The notes beneath the pieces were generated by a model, which was not told the DNA's origin, made no database searches, and saw only the letters and a program-made list of their open reading frames with translations. A DNA stretch of 64,000 nucleotides from JAXLRU01 sp046330935. GTDB lineage: Bacteria; Actinomycetota; Actinomycetes; Actinomycetales; Kineosporiaceae. Below are positions 45,124-53,128 of this stretch, in pieces. Position 1 is the stretch's first letter; each line of letters starts with the position of its first letter. A program made the position numbers and the translations under genes. The DNA lies in NCBI GenBank assembly GCA_046330935.1, contig JAXLRU010000002.1, positions 1 to 64,000 on the forward strand, in the 5' to 3' direction.

Positions 45124-46722
45124 TCAGCCTCGTTCCAGGTCGATCCGGGCGGCCCGCAGCCGCAGTCCCCGCCCCGGCGCCTCCAGGACGAGGTCGCCCG
45201 CGGAGTGCACGGTGATGCCGCGGTCGGTCAGCTCCACGCGGCTGCCCGCGGCGTTCTCCAGGAGCACGCGGTCGCCGTCCGCGGCCACCCGCACGCCCTG
45301 CCCGCCCGGCAGCCGCAGCGCGTACGCGCCCGCCCTGCCGCCGCTGACCCCGGCGGACGGCTCGCTGCCCCCCGCCGTCCGCAACCCGCCGAGCACGACG
45401 CCGCGGCCGGGGTCGGCGGGGTCGTGGACGACGAGCACGTGGTCGTCGACGTCGGGCTGCACGGTGAGGCCCTTCGCCTCCCCGGCGCCGAGGGCGAGCA
45501 CCGGCAACCACGGCGTCTCCAGGCCGTCGTAGGCGCCCAGCCCCACCGTGACCCGGCCCCTGCCGTCGGGGTCGTCGACCCGCAGCACCGTCCCCGGCGT
45601 GATCGCGGGACGCGCCGACGGGGCGTCGAGGAGGGCGCGCGCCTGCAGGTGCGCGGGCGGCAGCGACGACACCGTCGTCGTGTACCCGCCCGCGCCGTCC
45701 ACGACGTGCTCGGCCGACAGCAGCAGGTACTCCCCCGCGACGTCCGCCGCGACCCCGCCCACCTGCAGCCGGGCGCCCGGGGCGAGCGCCGGGTCGCCCA
45801 CGAGCACCGCGCGCACGCTGCGCGCCCGGGCCGCGTCGTCGCCCGCCAGGGCTCGGGCGAGTCCCTCCGCCGCGTCCGCCCCCGCCGTCACGAACCCCCC
45901 GCGCACCGCCGCGTCCCCCGGGGCGTCGGCCGCGGCACCCGGCGCGCTCGCGGAGGCGTCGGCGACCAGGCCCGTGACCGGGTCCCAGCCCACCACGCGC
46001 CGGCCCGGGCGCACGCCCACCGAGGTGACGTCGAAGGCCGCCTCGAGCAGCCCCGCACCGCGCTCGGTGCTCGCCGTGGCACCGCTGCCGTCGGCGCCGA
46101 ACACGCGCAGCACGCCCCCGCCCGCGTCGACCTGCCACCACAGCCCCGCCCGGCGCGTGATCCCGGTCAGCAGGTCGAGGTCGCTGCGGCCGTCGGTGAG
46201 CAACCGCTCGCGCCGCCCGCCCACCGACCCCGCGTCGCCCTCCACCCGCAGGCCCGCGGCGTCGGCGAGCTCACGGACGAGGTCGGCGACCGAGACGTCG
46301 ACGAACGCCCGTAAGGTCGAGCGCTCGCGCAGGCGCGCCGCGGCGTCCTGGCAGCGCACGCGCACCCGGTGCACGCCGTCCGGGCCGTAGCCGTGCTCCA
46401 CGGCCACGACGTCGCCCGTGAACAGGGCGTCCGTGGCGCTGTCCAGGCCCACCACGACGTCGCGCCCGACCGCCAGCGCGCGCAGGTCCTCCGGCGGGTC
46501 CGCGAACTCCAGCTCGCACGCCGCCGGGGCGCTCGCCTCGCGCCGCACCCGCACCGCGCGCAGGGCGAGCGCCGCCGCCGAGGCCAGGGGCGCTCCAGCG
46601 GCGCTCACGGTGACGACGGGCACCCGCCGCACCGTGGAGGCGGGCAGGTCCCGCGGCACCGGCGGCACGGGGGCACCGGCGACGGGGGCACCGACGGTGA
46701 CGGGGGTGACGGTGACGCTCAC
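45124..46722 (-). CDS. eCIS spike protein, VgrG/gpV-like (Afp8-like)
   Basis: 532 residues. N-terminal gp27-like hub region (ACELEFADPPEDLRALAVGRDVVVGLDSATDALFTGDVVAVEHGYGPDGVHRVRVRCQDAAARL; STLRAFVDVSVADLVRELADAAGL), then a gp5-like OB domain at ~390-470 (PAITPGTVLRVDDPDGRGRVTVGLGAYDGLETPWLPVL; QPDVDDHVLVVHDPADPGRGVVLGG). The C-terminal beta-prism (LPGGQGVRVAADGDRVLLENAAGSRVEL) ends RIDLERG. The spike punctures the target and carries the PAAR tip. GTG 46722 overlaps the LysM gene stop (GTGA). No effector extension is seen. Confidence 0.9.
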   Translation of the reverse strand: MSVTVTPVTVGAPVAGAPVPPVPRDLPASTVRRVPVVTVSAAGAPLASAAALALRAVRVRREASAPAACELEFADPPEDLRALAVGRDVVVGLDSATDALFTGDVVAVEHGYGPDGVHRVRVRCQDAAARLRERSTLRAFVDVSVADLVRELADAAGLRVEGDAGSVGGRRERLLTDGRSDLDLLTGITRRAGLWWQVDAGGGVLRVFGADGSGATASTERGAGLLEAAFDVTSVGVRPGRRVVGWDPVTGLVADASASAPGAAADAPGDAAVRGGFVTAGADAAEGLARALAGDDAARARSVRAVLVGDPALAPGARLQVGGVAADVAGEYLLLSAEHVVDGAGGYTTTVSSLPPAHLQARALLDAPSARPAITPGTVLRVDDPDGRGRVTVGLGAYDGLETPWLPVLALGAGEAKGLTVQPDVDDHVLVVHDPADPGRGVVLGGLRTAGGSEPSAGVSGGRAGAYALRLPGGQGVRVAADGDRVLLENAAGSRVELTDRGITVHSAGDLVLEAPGRGLRLRAARIDLERG

Positions 46723-47567
46723 GGCAGGTCCTCCGGGGCCGGCGGGATGATCAGTTGAGCTCCGGCGGCGGGCCAGACGACGTCGTCCAGGCCGTTCGCC
46801 TCCGCGATCCACCGCCACAGCCACGGCCGGTCGCCGTAGTGCGCCGCCGCGATCTCGGGCAGGGTCTCGCCGCCGACCGAGGCCTGCTCCGCGCCGCCGC
46901 CGTCGCCCACGCCCGCCCACCCCGCGCCGACCACCTCGTGCAGCGCCAGCGGGTTCTCGACGGCCGCGGCGAGCGCGTCCTCGCCGGGCACCTCTCCGCC
47001 CGAGACGTCGCCGTCGCCGGGCGCGGCCGGGGCCGGATCGGGCACCCGGACCAGGCGCATCCGCAGCCACGACCGGCCGGGCGTCCCGCTCGCGTCGAAC
47101 CGCTCCAGCCGCTCCGACAGCGACTCGACGACCGCCAGCACGTTCCACGCCTTGCCCCACACGAACCGCACCTGCGGCACCCGCCGCGGGTCGCCGCCGT
47201 CACCGTTCTCGGCGAGGTTCCACAGCGCGCGGGTGAGGTCGCGGACGTCGCGGGGCGGGCTCGGGGCCGCCGGCAGCGGCGCGGGGGCGTCCGGCGAGGC
47301 CGGGTCGTCCGGGCGCGGCGGAAGCGCGGCGACCGGCACCGGGGTCGGGACGAGGTCGACGTCGAAGAGCAGGTCGAGGTCGAGCTCGGTGCGTCCCCCG
47401 CCGGTGTGCAGCAGCAGGGCGTCGCCGACCGCCGAGCCCGTGACGACGCCGCTGCCCGCCGACGGGCGCGACAGTCCCGCCAGGCGGCGGTGGACGACGT
47501 GCTCCGGGTTGAGCAGGCACGTGATCCGCTCGCCCGTGGACTCCACGAGGAACGCGACGCGCTCCAT
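46719..47567 (-). CDS. eCIS LysM-domain tail adaptor (Afp7-like)
   Basis: 282 residues. Begins MERVAFLVESTGERITCLLNPEHVVHRR, typical of CIS tube-to-spike adaptors, then a beta-region (GGGRTELDLDLLFDVDLV, VPQVRFVWGKAWNVLAVVESLSERLERFDASGTPGR). A LysM-like motif closes the C-terminus (GGETLPEIAAAHYGDRPWLWRWIAEANGLDDVVWPAAGAQLIIP). It joins the inner tube to the spike hub. The start codons GTGATG at 47570/47567 overlap the stop of the preceding gene; 47567 is chosen. Confidence 0.85.
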   Translation of the reverse strand: MERVAFLVESTGERITCLLNPEHVVHRRLAGLSRPSAGSGVVTGSAVGDALLLHTGGGRTELDLDLLFDVDLVPTPVPVAALPPRPDDPASPDAPAPLPAAPSPPRDVRDLTRALWNLAENGDGGDPRRVPQVRFVWGKAWNVLAVVESLSERLERFDASGTPGRSWLRMRLVRVPDPAPAAPGDGDVSGGEVPGEDALAAAVENPLALHEVVGAGWAGVGDGGGAEQASVGGETLPEIAAAHYGDRPWLWRWIAEANGLDDVVWPAAGAQLIIPPAPEDLP

Positions 47568-48804
47568 CACACGCTCCTCTGCTCGTCGACGAGCCGGTCG
47601 TAGCCCGCGGGGGCGCCGCCGGCCAGCGCCCAGGCCAGGGCGGCCCCGCCTCCCGTGGTCGGGTGGGCCGCCGCGACGGCCGTGGGGAGCTCGGGCCAGG
47701 GCTGGGCGGCCGGCTCCGGAGCCGCGCTCGGCCGTTCGACCGCGGTGTCGCCGCGGCGGGACACCGCGCCTCCGCCCGGCCAGGGCTGGGGCTCGAGGCG
47801 CCGGGGTGTGGTCGGGGCCGGCGGTGCCGTCGGCCGCTCCGCAACGGCGTCCGTAGGCTCCGATCGCCCGGATGTGGGGACGCTCCTCGCGGTCATACCG
47901 CGGCGAACGTCCCCAGATCCTGCCGCGGGGAGCGAGGACGGGGTGATCCGCGCAGCCGGTGGCCTGGCGGGCGCCGCAGCGCCGGCGCTGACCGCGCCGA
48001 CCGCGCCCGCATGGGCGCGCACTGCGTCCAGACGCGCCCCTGGCCCGACTGCGGCAGCGTCGGCAGTGGAGCCGGACGGCAGGGCCGAGCCCGCCGACCC
48101 GCCTCCGGTCGAGGCGGCCGGCCGGGTCGAGGCCTCGGACCCCGCCGAACCGCTCCCCGCCGGGCCGATCCGGAGCGTCCCGGCCGGCCTGGCCGACACG
48201 GCGGCCCCGGGCACGACCCCACCGGATCCCGCCCCGCGGCGAGCCGCACCCTCGCCGATCGGAGCGCTGCCCAGCGCTCCTGGACCCGACGTCGGCCCAG
48301 GCACCCCGGCGGCGGGGGCCGGCACGCGCCCCCGTCCACGTGGACGGCGCCCCGCGCCTCGGCAGGCCCGAAGCGCCCGCCCGGGCGACGACCCGCGGAC
48401 ACCGTCACCCGGCCGGGCCCCGGGGCACGAGCAGCGTCGGCCGCGATCGAGCCGGACGGGGCCGCCGTCGGTGCGAGCGCGCCGGGCCCGCCGAGCCCCG
48501 CGGGCACGGCGGCGGGAGAACCACTCGACGCGGCGGGATCCCCCTCACGCCGGGCCCACCACTGCGCGGTGCTGCGACCGGCGGGGGTGCGCAGGTCGAG
48601 GGACACCGGCGCAGCACCGGGCTCGGCGTTCGCGGCCAGGTAGTCCAGCCACTCCTGCGGCGGACCGGACGGCGTCCACGGGTACGGCGAGACGGCGACC
48701 TCACCTCCGGGGGCGCCGGCCCCACCGCCCGGGAGCCCCCCGGCCCGCGGGAGGCCCGCGGAGGGCGGCCCACCCGGACGGCGACGGCGACGACGACGGC
48801 TCAC
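47567..48804 (-). CDS. Pro/Ala/Ser-rich eCIS-operon protein, disrupted by a one-base frameshift
   Basis: Two overlapping frames together fill the space between tube and LysM genes. From GTG 48804 the N-terminal frame gives a structured part (SPYPWTPSGPPQEWLDYLAANAEPGAAP...RTPAGRSTAQWWARREGD) and a Pro/Ala-rich region to about 48330. Beyond that it turns into Arg/Cys-rich nonsense. The C-terminal frame (GTG 48325 to stop 47567) continues the Pro/Ala/Gly/Ser-rich composition and ends ALAWALAGGAPAGYDRLVDEQRSV. One extra C in the C5 run at 48329-48333 would join them into one 412-residue protein. Function unknown; a disordered linker or assembly factor is possible. Either a real indel or a sequence error. 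Confidence 0.6.
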
Positions 48805-48806
48805 GG

Positions 48807-49274
48807 TCAGCTCGCGCGGTCGAGGGTCTCGTAGGACAGCACGATCTCCTCGACGGCGATCTCGCGGGCGTCCGCGCGCAGGGTCGGGCCGCCCCACTTC
48901 ACGGGCAGCGCGCCGACGAGGTCCCACTGCACGACGGGCGTGGTGCCCACGGAGTCGAGGAGCACGATCGACACGTTCTGCCGCCGCACCTCGCCTCGGG
49001 CGGTGGCGAGGAACCACGTCCACAGCTGCCGGGAGTTGGTCAGGCCGTAGCGCAGGACGACGTCGCCGTAAGTGGTGATCGTCGGCACCTTGTGCACGAC
49101 CTGGGACTGCCCGGCCTCGCGGTACTCGACGGTGTTGATGGTCACGGTGGGGCCGGTGCACTCGATGAAGTGCCCCTCGGTGACCCCCTGGATCATCAGC
49201 TTGAAGTTGTGGGCCCGGTACGGGTCGACCCACGCGCCCGGCGCGGCGCCGGTCTCGGGTGCTGGCTGACTCAC
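48807..49274 (-). CDS. eCIS inner tube protein (gp19-like)
   Basis: 155-residue T4 gp19-type tube protein: AHNFKLMIQGVTEGHFIECTGPTVTINTVEYREAGQSQVVHKVP, GDVVLRYGLTNSRQLWTWFLATARGEV, RRQNVSIVLLDSVGTTPVVQWDLVGALPVKWGGPTLRADAREIAVEEIVLSYETLD. These blocks (E..G....V..VEYREGG; L..G.......LW.W; W.L..A.P.KW.GP.L....) are the family core. It stacks as hexamers to form the delivery tube. GTG 49274 overlaps the sheath stop (GTGA). Only one tube gene is seen, whereas several eCIS loci have two or three. Confidence 0.93.
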   Translation of the reverse strand: MSQPAPETGAAPGAWVDPYRAHNFKLMIQGVTEGHFIECTGPTVTINTVEYREAGQSQVVHKVPTITTYGDVVLRYGLTNSRQLWTWFLATARGEVRRQNVSIVLLDSVGTTPVVQWDLVGALPVKWGGPTLRADAREIAVEEIVLSYETLDRAS

Positions 49275-50554
49275 TGGACGCCCTCCTGCTCGGCGTTCGC
49301 CCCACCGGCGAACTGGCTGACCTTGAACACGATGAATTCCGCGGGCTTGACGGGAGCGATGCCGATGACGGCGGTGACGACGCCCGCGTCGATCTCCTCC
49401 TGCGGGTTCGTCTCGTCGTCGCACTTCACGAAGAACGCCTCCGCCGGGGTGCGACCCATGAGGGCGCCGGTGCGCCACAGGCGGGTGAGGAATGCGCTGA
49501 TGTCCCGCCGGATCATGTTCCACAGCGTGCGATCGTTCGGTTCAAAAACGATCCATCCCGTGGATTGCAGGATCGACTCCTCGATCATCGCGAAGAGCCG
49601 CCGCACGTTGAGATAGCGCCATTCGCTGCTGCTGCCCGCCAGCGTCCGCGCGCCGAGCACCTTGATGCCGTCGGTGGTGGAGAACCGGATCGCGTTGACG
49701 CCGCCGGTGTTGAGCTCCCCGTGCTCGGCGGCGGTCAGCCGGTAGGTGAGGTCGATCGCGCCGCGCACCGGCTCGTTCGCCGGGGCCTTGTGCACCCCGC
49801 GGGTCGCATCGGTACGCGCCCAGATCCCGGCGACGTGCCCCGACGGCGGGGCCTGGACCTGCTCCCCCGTCACCGGGTCGACGACGACGATCCACGGGAA
49901 GTAGTAGCTCGCCCACGACGTCGGGCGCGGGGCCAGCGCCGCCGGGGACGACGGCCCCGAGGGTGCGGACGGGCCCGAGGAGGACGACGAGGCGTCCCCG
50001 TCCGCGGCGTCGTCGTGCCCCGCAGCGGACGAGGCCGAGGACGACGAGGACGACGACCCGCGCCGCCCGGAGGAGGCGGTCGCCACCCGGGTCAGCGCCA
50101 TGATGTCGCTCACCTCGGCGGGGGCGTCGAGGATCGCGACCCGGTCGCGCAGCGACTCGCAGTGGCTGATCAGCGCCTCGTAGGACGCGACGTCGGTGTA
50201 TCCGGGCGCGGCGACGATCGCGATCTCGTCGATCTCCTCCAGGGCCGACAGTCCGGGACGGCGGGTGGTCCCCGCGAGGGTGCCGCCCTCGCCGACGTTG
50301 AGCACGTACACGCGCTGACCGCCGTTGGCGAAGAAGCCGAACACGGCCAGGGTCAGGGGGGTGCTGGGCCCCGTCGGCTTGAAGGTGCGCAGGTACTGCG
50401 CCCAGTTGCCGACGGCGACGGGGACGCCCACGGGCGCCTCGGCCGAGGTCACGGAGCCGACGACCGCGAGGGTGCTGGTGCCGACCCCCTCGATGGGCCG
50501 CGTGGTGGCGGGCATCTCCTCGACGTAGACGCCGGGAGTGAGATAGAGCGGCAC
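49271..50554 (-). CDS. eCIS contractile sheath protein
   Basis: 427 residues. Sheath start LTPGVYVEEMPATTRPIEGVGTSTLAVVG, then the domain I/II fold (NGGQRVYVLNVG, LEEIDEIAIVAAPGYTDVASYEALISHCESLRDRVAILDAP). The conserved C-terminal half has SWASYYFPWIVVVDP, PPSGHVAGIWARTDATRGVHKAPANE, RRLFAMIEESILQSTGWIVFEPND, LWRTGALMGRTPAEAFFVKCD and KPAEFIVFKVSQF. Between ~165 and ~215 it carries a Ser/Ala/Asp-rich low-complexity insertion, probably an exposed loop. Start GTG 50554 has GGAGG five bases upstream. One sheath paralogue only. Confidence 0.95.
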   Translation of the reverse strand: MPLYLTPGVYVEEMPATTRPIEGVGTSTLAVVGSVTSAEAPVGVPVAVGNWAQYLRTFKPTGPSTPLTLAVFGFFANGGQRVYVLNVGEGGTLAGTTRRPGLSALEEIDEIAIVAAPGYTDVASYEALISHCESLRDRVAILDAPAEVSDIMALTRVATASSGRRGSSSSSSSASSAAGHDDAADGDASSSSSGPSAPSGPSSPAALAPRPTSWASYYFPWIVVVDPVTGEQVQAPPSGHVAGIWARTDATRGVHKAPANEPVRGAIDLTYRLTAAEHGELNTGGVNAIRFSTTDGIKVLGARTLAGSSSEWRYLNVRRLFAMIEESILQSTGWIVFEPNDRTLWNMIRRDISAFLTRLWRTGALMGRTPAEAFFVKCDDETNPQEEIDAGVVTAVIGIAPVKPAEFIVFKVSQFAGGANAEQEGVQ

Positions 50555-50567
50555 GGGAACCTCCTGG

Positions 50568-51125
50568 TCACTGGGGTGAGGACGGCGCGGGGTCGGGCTG
50601 CGGAGCGGGCGGGACGTCGGCCGGCGGGGCCGGCAAGGACTCGGCCGGCGGCTCGGAGGACGGCCGCAGGTCGGTGCGCAGCGGCTGCCGCACGAGGGGA
50701 GCGGGAGCGCGGGGCAGGAGCCGCCGCACCGGCACCTCGACGACGAAGGCCGCGGCGGGTGGCAGGCCCAGGCCCGCCCACACGTGGGGGGCGGGACCGT
50801 CGGGGGCGAGGTCCCGGCCGCCGGCGAGCGCGTCGAGGGCGAGGTCGGCGGCGGCGCAGGCCGCGGCGTCGGGTTCCCCGCCGACGACCGTGACGAGCAC
50901 GGACGCCGTGAGCTCGGCCGAGACGACGACGCGCCCGGCCATCGGGGTCAGCGCCTGGGACGGCCGGGGGGCCAGCCCGAGCGGGTGCAGGAGCACCCGG
51001 GCGGCGGGGCCCGCCTCCCCCACCGCGTGCACGGCGGGCAGGCCGGTGACGGCGTGTGCCCAGGCGCGCAGCTCGGCGAGGGAGGCGGCCAGCTCGCCGC
51101 CGGACTCAGGGGTTGCCGGAGGCAT
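50568..51125 (-). CDS. eCIS-operon protein of unknown family, candidate tail cap/terminator
   Basis: 185 residues. An alpha/beta part (ELAASLAELRAWAHAVTGLPAVHAVG...GRVVVSAELTASVLVTVVGGEPDAAACAAADLALDALAGGRDL...AAFVVEVPVRRLLP) followed by a Pro-rich tail of ~50 residues. Size, fold impression and position immediately before the sheath gene fit a tail terminator or cap, the role of DUF4255 proteins in other eCIS. The DUF4255 sequence signature itself is not evident. ATG 51125 overlaps the preceding gene by 20 bases, so it is translated with it. The role is an inference from context. Confidence 0.5.
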   Translation of the reverse strand: MPPATPESGGELAASLAELRAWAHAVTGLPAVHAVGEAGPAARVLLHPLGLAPRPSQALTPMAGRVVVSAELTASVLVTVVGGEPDAAACAAADLALDALAGGRDLAPDGPAPHVWAGLGLPPAAAFVVEVPVRRLLPRAPAPLVRQPLRTDLRPSSEPPAESLPAPPADVPPAPQPDPAPSSPQ

Positions 51126-51771
51126 ACGCCCACACCTCGAACGGCGTCGCGTAGTAGATCCAGCCGAACAGCCCGGGGACGGCGGAGTGGCTCGGCGGCC
51201 TCAGGTAGGGGGTGTCGCGCACCTTGGTGGCCCACAGGATGAGCCCCAGCGGCAGCAGGAACAGCAGCTGGATCGCCCCGGTGACCACGTAGGACACCAC
51301 GATCACCGGCAGGTAGGCGGGGCCGAAGATGCGGTGCTGCAGCAGGTGCATCCGCTCGTGCTGCCCGGCACCGCCGAGGTTGACCGTGCCGACGGTCTGC
51401 AGCACCGAGCTGCCGAACCCCGACGACGACCGGGGCAGGTAGGCGATCCAGTGCTGCCCGGCGCTGGCCGAGCGCGACGGCGTCCCGAAGATCGGGTAGA
51501 TCAGGTTGGCCACGACGGCCCCGAACAGCGTGCTGGGCAGGCTCCACGTGACGTCGATCAGCAGCGTCAGCCAACCCAGGCCCGTGGTCAGGTCGTAGCT
51601 GCCGAGGATCCCGGCGAACAGCCCGTAGGCGCCCATCGCGACCGCGACGAACACGAGCACCGGTGCGCTGAGGAGGAAGGGCACCGCCAGGCCGACGAGC
51701 GCGACGACGACGGTGGAAAGGACCGCGCTGACGGCGGTCGTGACGAGGGTGCGGACCACGGAATTGCTCAT
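51106..51771 (-). CDS. Membrane protein with HERMH (HExxH) motif, first gene of the eCIS core operon
   Basis: 221 residues. Two or three N-terminal TM helices (VVALVGLAVPFLLSAPVLVFVAVAMGAYGLFAGI; LGWLTLLIDVTWSLPSTLFGAVVANLIY), then a soluble stretch with NLGGAGQHERMHLLQHRIFGPAYLPV, followed by another helix pair (VIVVSYVVTGAIQLLFLLPLGLILW) and a C-terminal tail (GWIYYATPFEVWAYASGN). HERMH fits HExxH, the zinc-protease core, in a His-rich context. DUF4157 zincin-like proteins are a recurrent eCIS component, but this one is membrane-embedded. ATG 51771 has GTGAGG upstream; the in-frame TTG at 51792 is less likely. Function unknown. Confidence 0.6.
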   Translation of the reverse strand: MSNSVVRTLVTTAVSAVLSTVVVALVGLAVPFLLSAPVLVFVAVAMGAYGLFAGILGSYDLTTGLGWLTLLIDVTWSLPSTLFGAVVANLIYPIFGTPSRSASAGQHWIAYLPRSSSGFGSSVLQTVGTVNLGGAGQHERMHLLQHRIFGPAYLPVIVVSYVVTGAIQLLFLLPLGLILWATKVRDTPYLRPPSHSAVPGLFGWIYYATPFEVWAYASGNP

Positions 51772-51842
51772 ATCGGGGGACCTCACGTTCAAGGGGAAGG
51801 GATGTCCGTAGGGGGAGAGGCCTCACTGGACAGGTGCATGAC

Positions 51843-51862
51843 ACCCGTTCGGTGATACGGGT
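51843..51862. promoter_or_regulatory. Inverted repeat upstream of the eCIS core operon
   Basis: ACCCGT (51843-51848) and ACGGGT (51857-51862) with an 8-base spacer, ~72-91 bases upstream of the first core gene. Symmetry and placement suit an operator. No regulator gene is adjacent. Confidence 0.35.
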
Positions 51863-51910
51863 CACACCACGACGATTTCCCTGCTCACCCGGGAGGAGCA
51901 GCGCAAGGAA

Positions 51911-51949
51911 CAGGGGCGCGGGACCGCGTCGTGCGGTCCCGCGCCCCTG
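51911..51949 (-). terminator. Very strong hairpin between the PASTA-like gene and the eCIS core operon
   Basis: CAGGGGCGCGGGACCGC (51911-51927) pairs perfectly with GCGGTCCCGCGCCCCTG (51933-51949): a 17-bp stem, 5-base loop, with TTCCTT following on the minus strand. It starts 27 bases past the stop of the upstream gene and should separate it transcriptionally from the core operon. Confidence 0.85.
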
Positions 51950-51975
51950 CGCAGGAATGGCCTTTCCGAAAGGGC

Positions 51976-53055
51976 TCAGAAGTCCTGGATCTGGAATTTC
52001 TGCTTCTCCAGCAGGATCGGGCCCTTGAACACCCAGCACCACACGGGGGTGTCGTTGACGGCGACCGCCACCTGCGTCCCCACGGGCACCTGCTTGCCTG
52101 CGGGCGGGTTCTGGCTGACCACCACCGGGTCACAGGTCGCCGCGGGGACGCCCGTGCTGACGGTGAGCGCCTGCAGCTTGGCGGCGGCCAGGGCCTCGGT
52201 GGCCTTGGACAGGGGCGAGCCGGCGACGCCGGGCACGAGCGCCATCGGCTCGGGGGGCGCCTTCACGGCGACGGTCAGCGCGCTCGCGGCGCTCGCAGTG
52301 GGGCCGGGGGGCTCGCCGTCGGACTTGACGGGCCCCGTGCTGGCCACTTCGACGATCCGCAGGGTGCGGCCGAGGTCGCCGGCGCCGATGACGTAGGACG
52401 TGCCCACGGCACCCTTGACGTCGGCGCAGCTGGCCGCGTCCGTGCCGGTGCACAGCTGCCATTGCCGGGCGATCGGGACGCCGCCCTCGCTCCACCTGCC
52501 CGCCGTCGCCGTCAGCGTGCCCCCGACCACGGGGTCGCCGCTGATCGTGGGGGCGGCCACGCTGGTGGGCGCCTTGTCGCGGGTGAGGAACAGGAGGAGA
52601 CCGACGCCACCGCCGATGACGAGCACCGCGACGGCCGCGACCACGACGATCCACCACGGGAACTTCTTGGTCACCGGCGCGGGCACGGCGAACGTGACGC
52701 TCTGCCCCGCCGTCACGGAGTCGGGCTGGTCCTCCACGGCGACGTCGAGCCGCAGCGCGTGGGTGCCGGCCGCCACCTGCGGGGGCACGGTGATCCGCAC
52801 GTCGGCGGTGAGGGTGGCCGCGACGCCCAGCGGGCGTTCGGCCTCCCCCACCACCTGCAACCACGCGGCGTCGGCCCCCTGGAGGGGTTGGGGGAGCAAC
52901 CGGGCGCGCACGGGGCGCCCGGTGACGTTCGAGACGGCGAACGACACGACCGCCGTCCGCGCGGGGTCGAGCTCGACCGTCGTGGGGCCGGTCACCGAGA
53001 ACGGTGCCGCCCCTGTCATCACGGGTCCGTCAGGACCGAACTGGTTCTCGGGCAC
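51976..53055 (-). CDS. Single-pass membrane protein with Ig-like and PASTA-like regions beside the eCIS
   Basis: 359 residues. N-terminal cytoplasmic Ig/CARDB-like domain (~15-120: TTVELDPARTAVVSFAVSNVTGRPVRARLLPQ...AGTHALRLDVAVEDQPD), a TM helix (FPWWIVVVAAVAVLVIGGGVGLLLFL) and outside an Ig-like region (PTISGDPVVGGTLTATAGRWSEGG...WQLC) and a PASTA-like domain (LVPGVAGSPLSKATEALAAAKLQAL...VVVSQNPPAGKQVPVGTQVAVAV). PASTA domains sense or bind peptidoglycan. GTG 53055 has AAGGAGG upstream. It could be the membrane dock for the intracellular injection system, by analogy with membrane adaptors in Streptomyces CIS. That role is inference from location. Confidence 0.6.
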   Translation of the reverse strand: MPENQFGPDGPVMTGAAPFSVTGPTTVELDPARTAVVSFAVSNVTGRPVRARLLPQPLQGADAAWLQVVGEAERPLGVAATLTADVRITVPPQVAAGTHALRLDVAVEDQPDSVTAGQSVTFAVPAPVTKKFPWWIVVVAAVAVLVIGGGVGLLLFLTRDKAPTSVAAPTISGDPVVGGTLTATAGRWSEGGVPIARQWQLCTGTDAASCADVKGAVGTSYVIGAGDLGRTLRIVEVASTGPVKSDGEPPGPTASAASALTVAVKAPPEPMALVPGVAGSPLSKATEALAAAKLQALTVSTGVPAATCDPVVVSQNPPAGKQVPVGTQVAVAVNDTPVWCWVFKGPILLEKQKFQIQDF

Positions 53056-53128
53056 CCGAGCCTCCTTCGCCGCCCACCGGGTACGCGGGGAAGGAGGCCG
53101 GGCGGGTGCGTCCCGATACACGCGCCGT

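Noticed and set aside
40865..53055. Prophage
   Set aside because: Tail-type genes only; no capsid, portal, terminase, holin, endolysin or integrase gene is visible.
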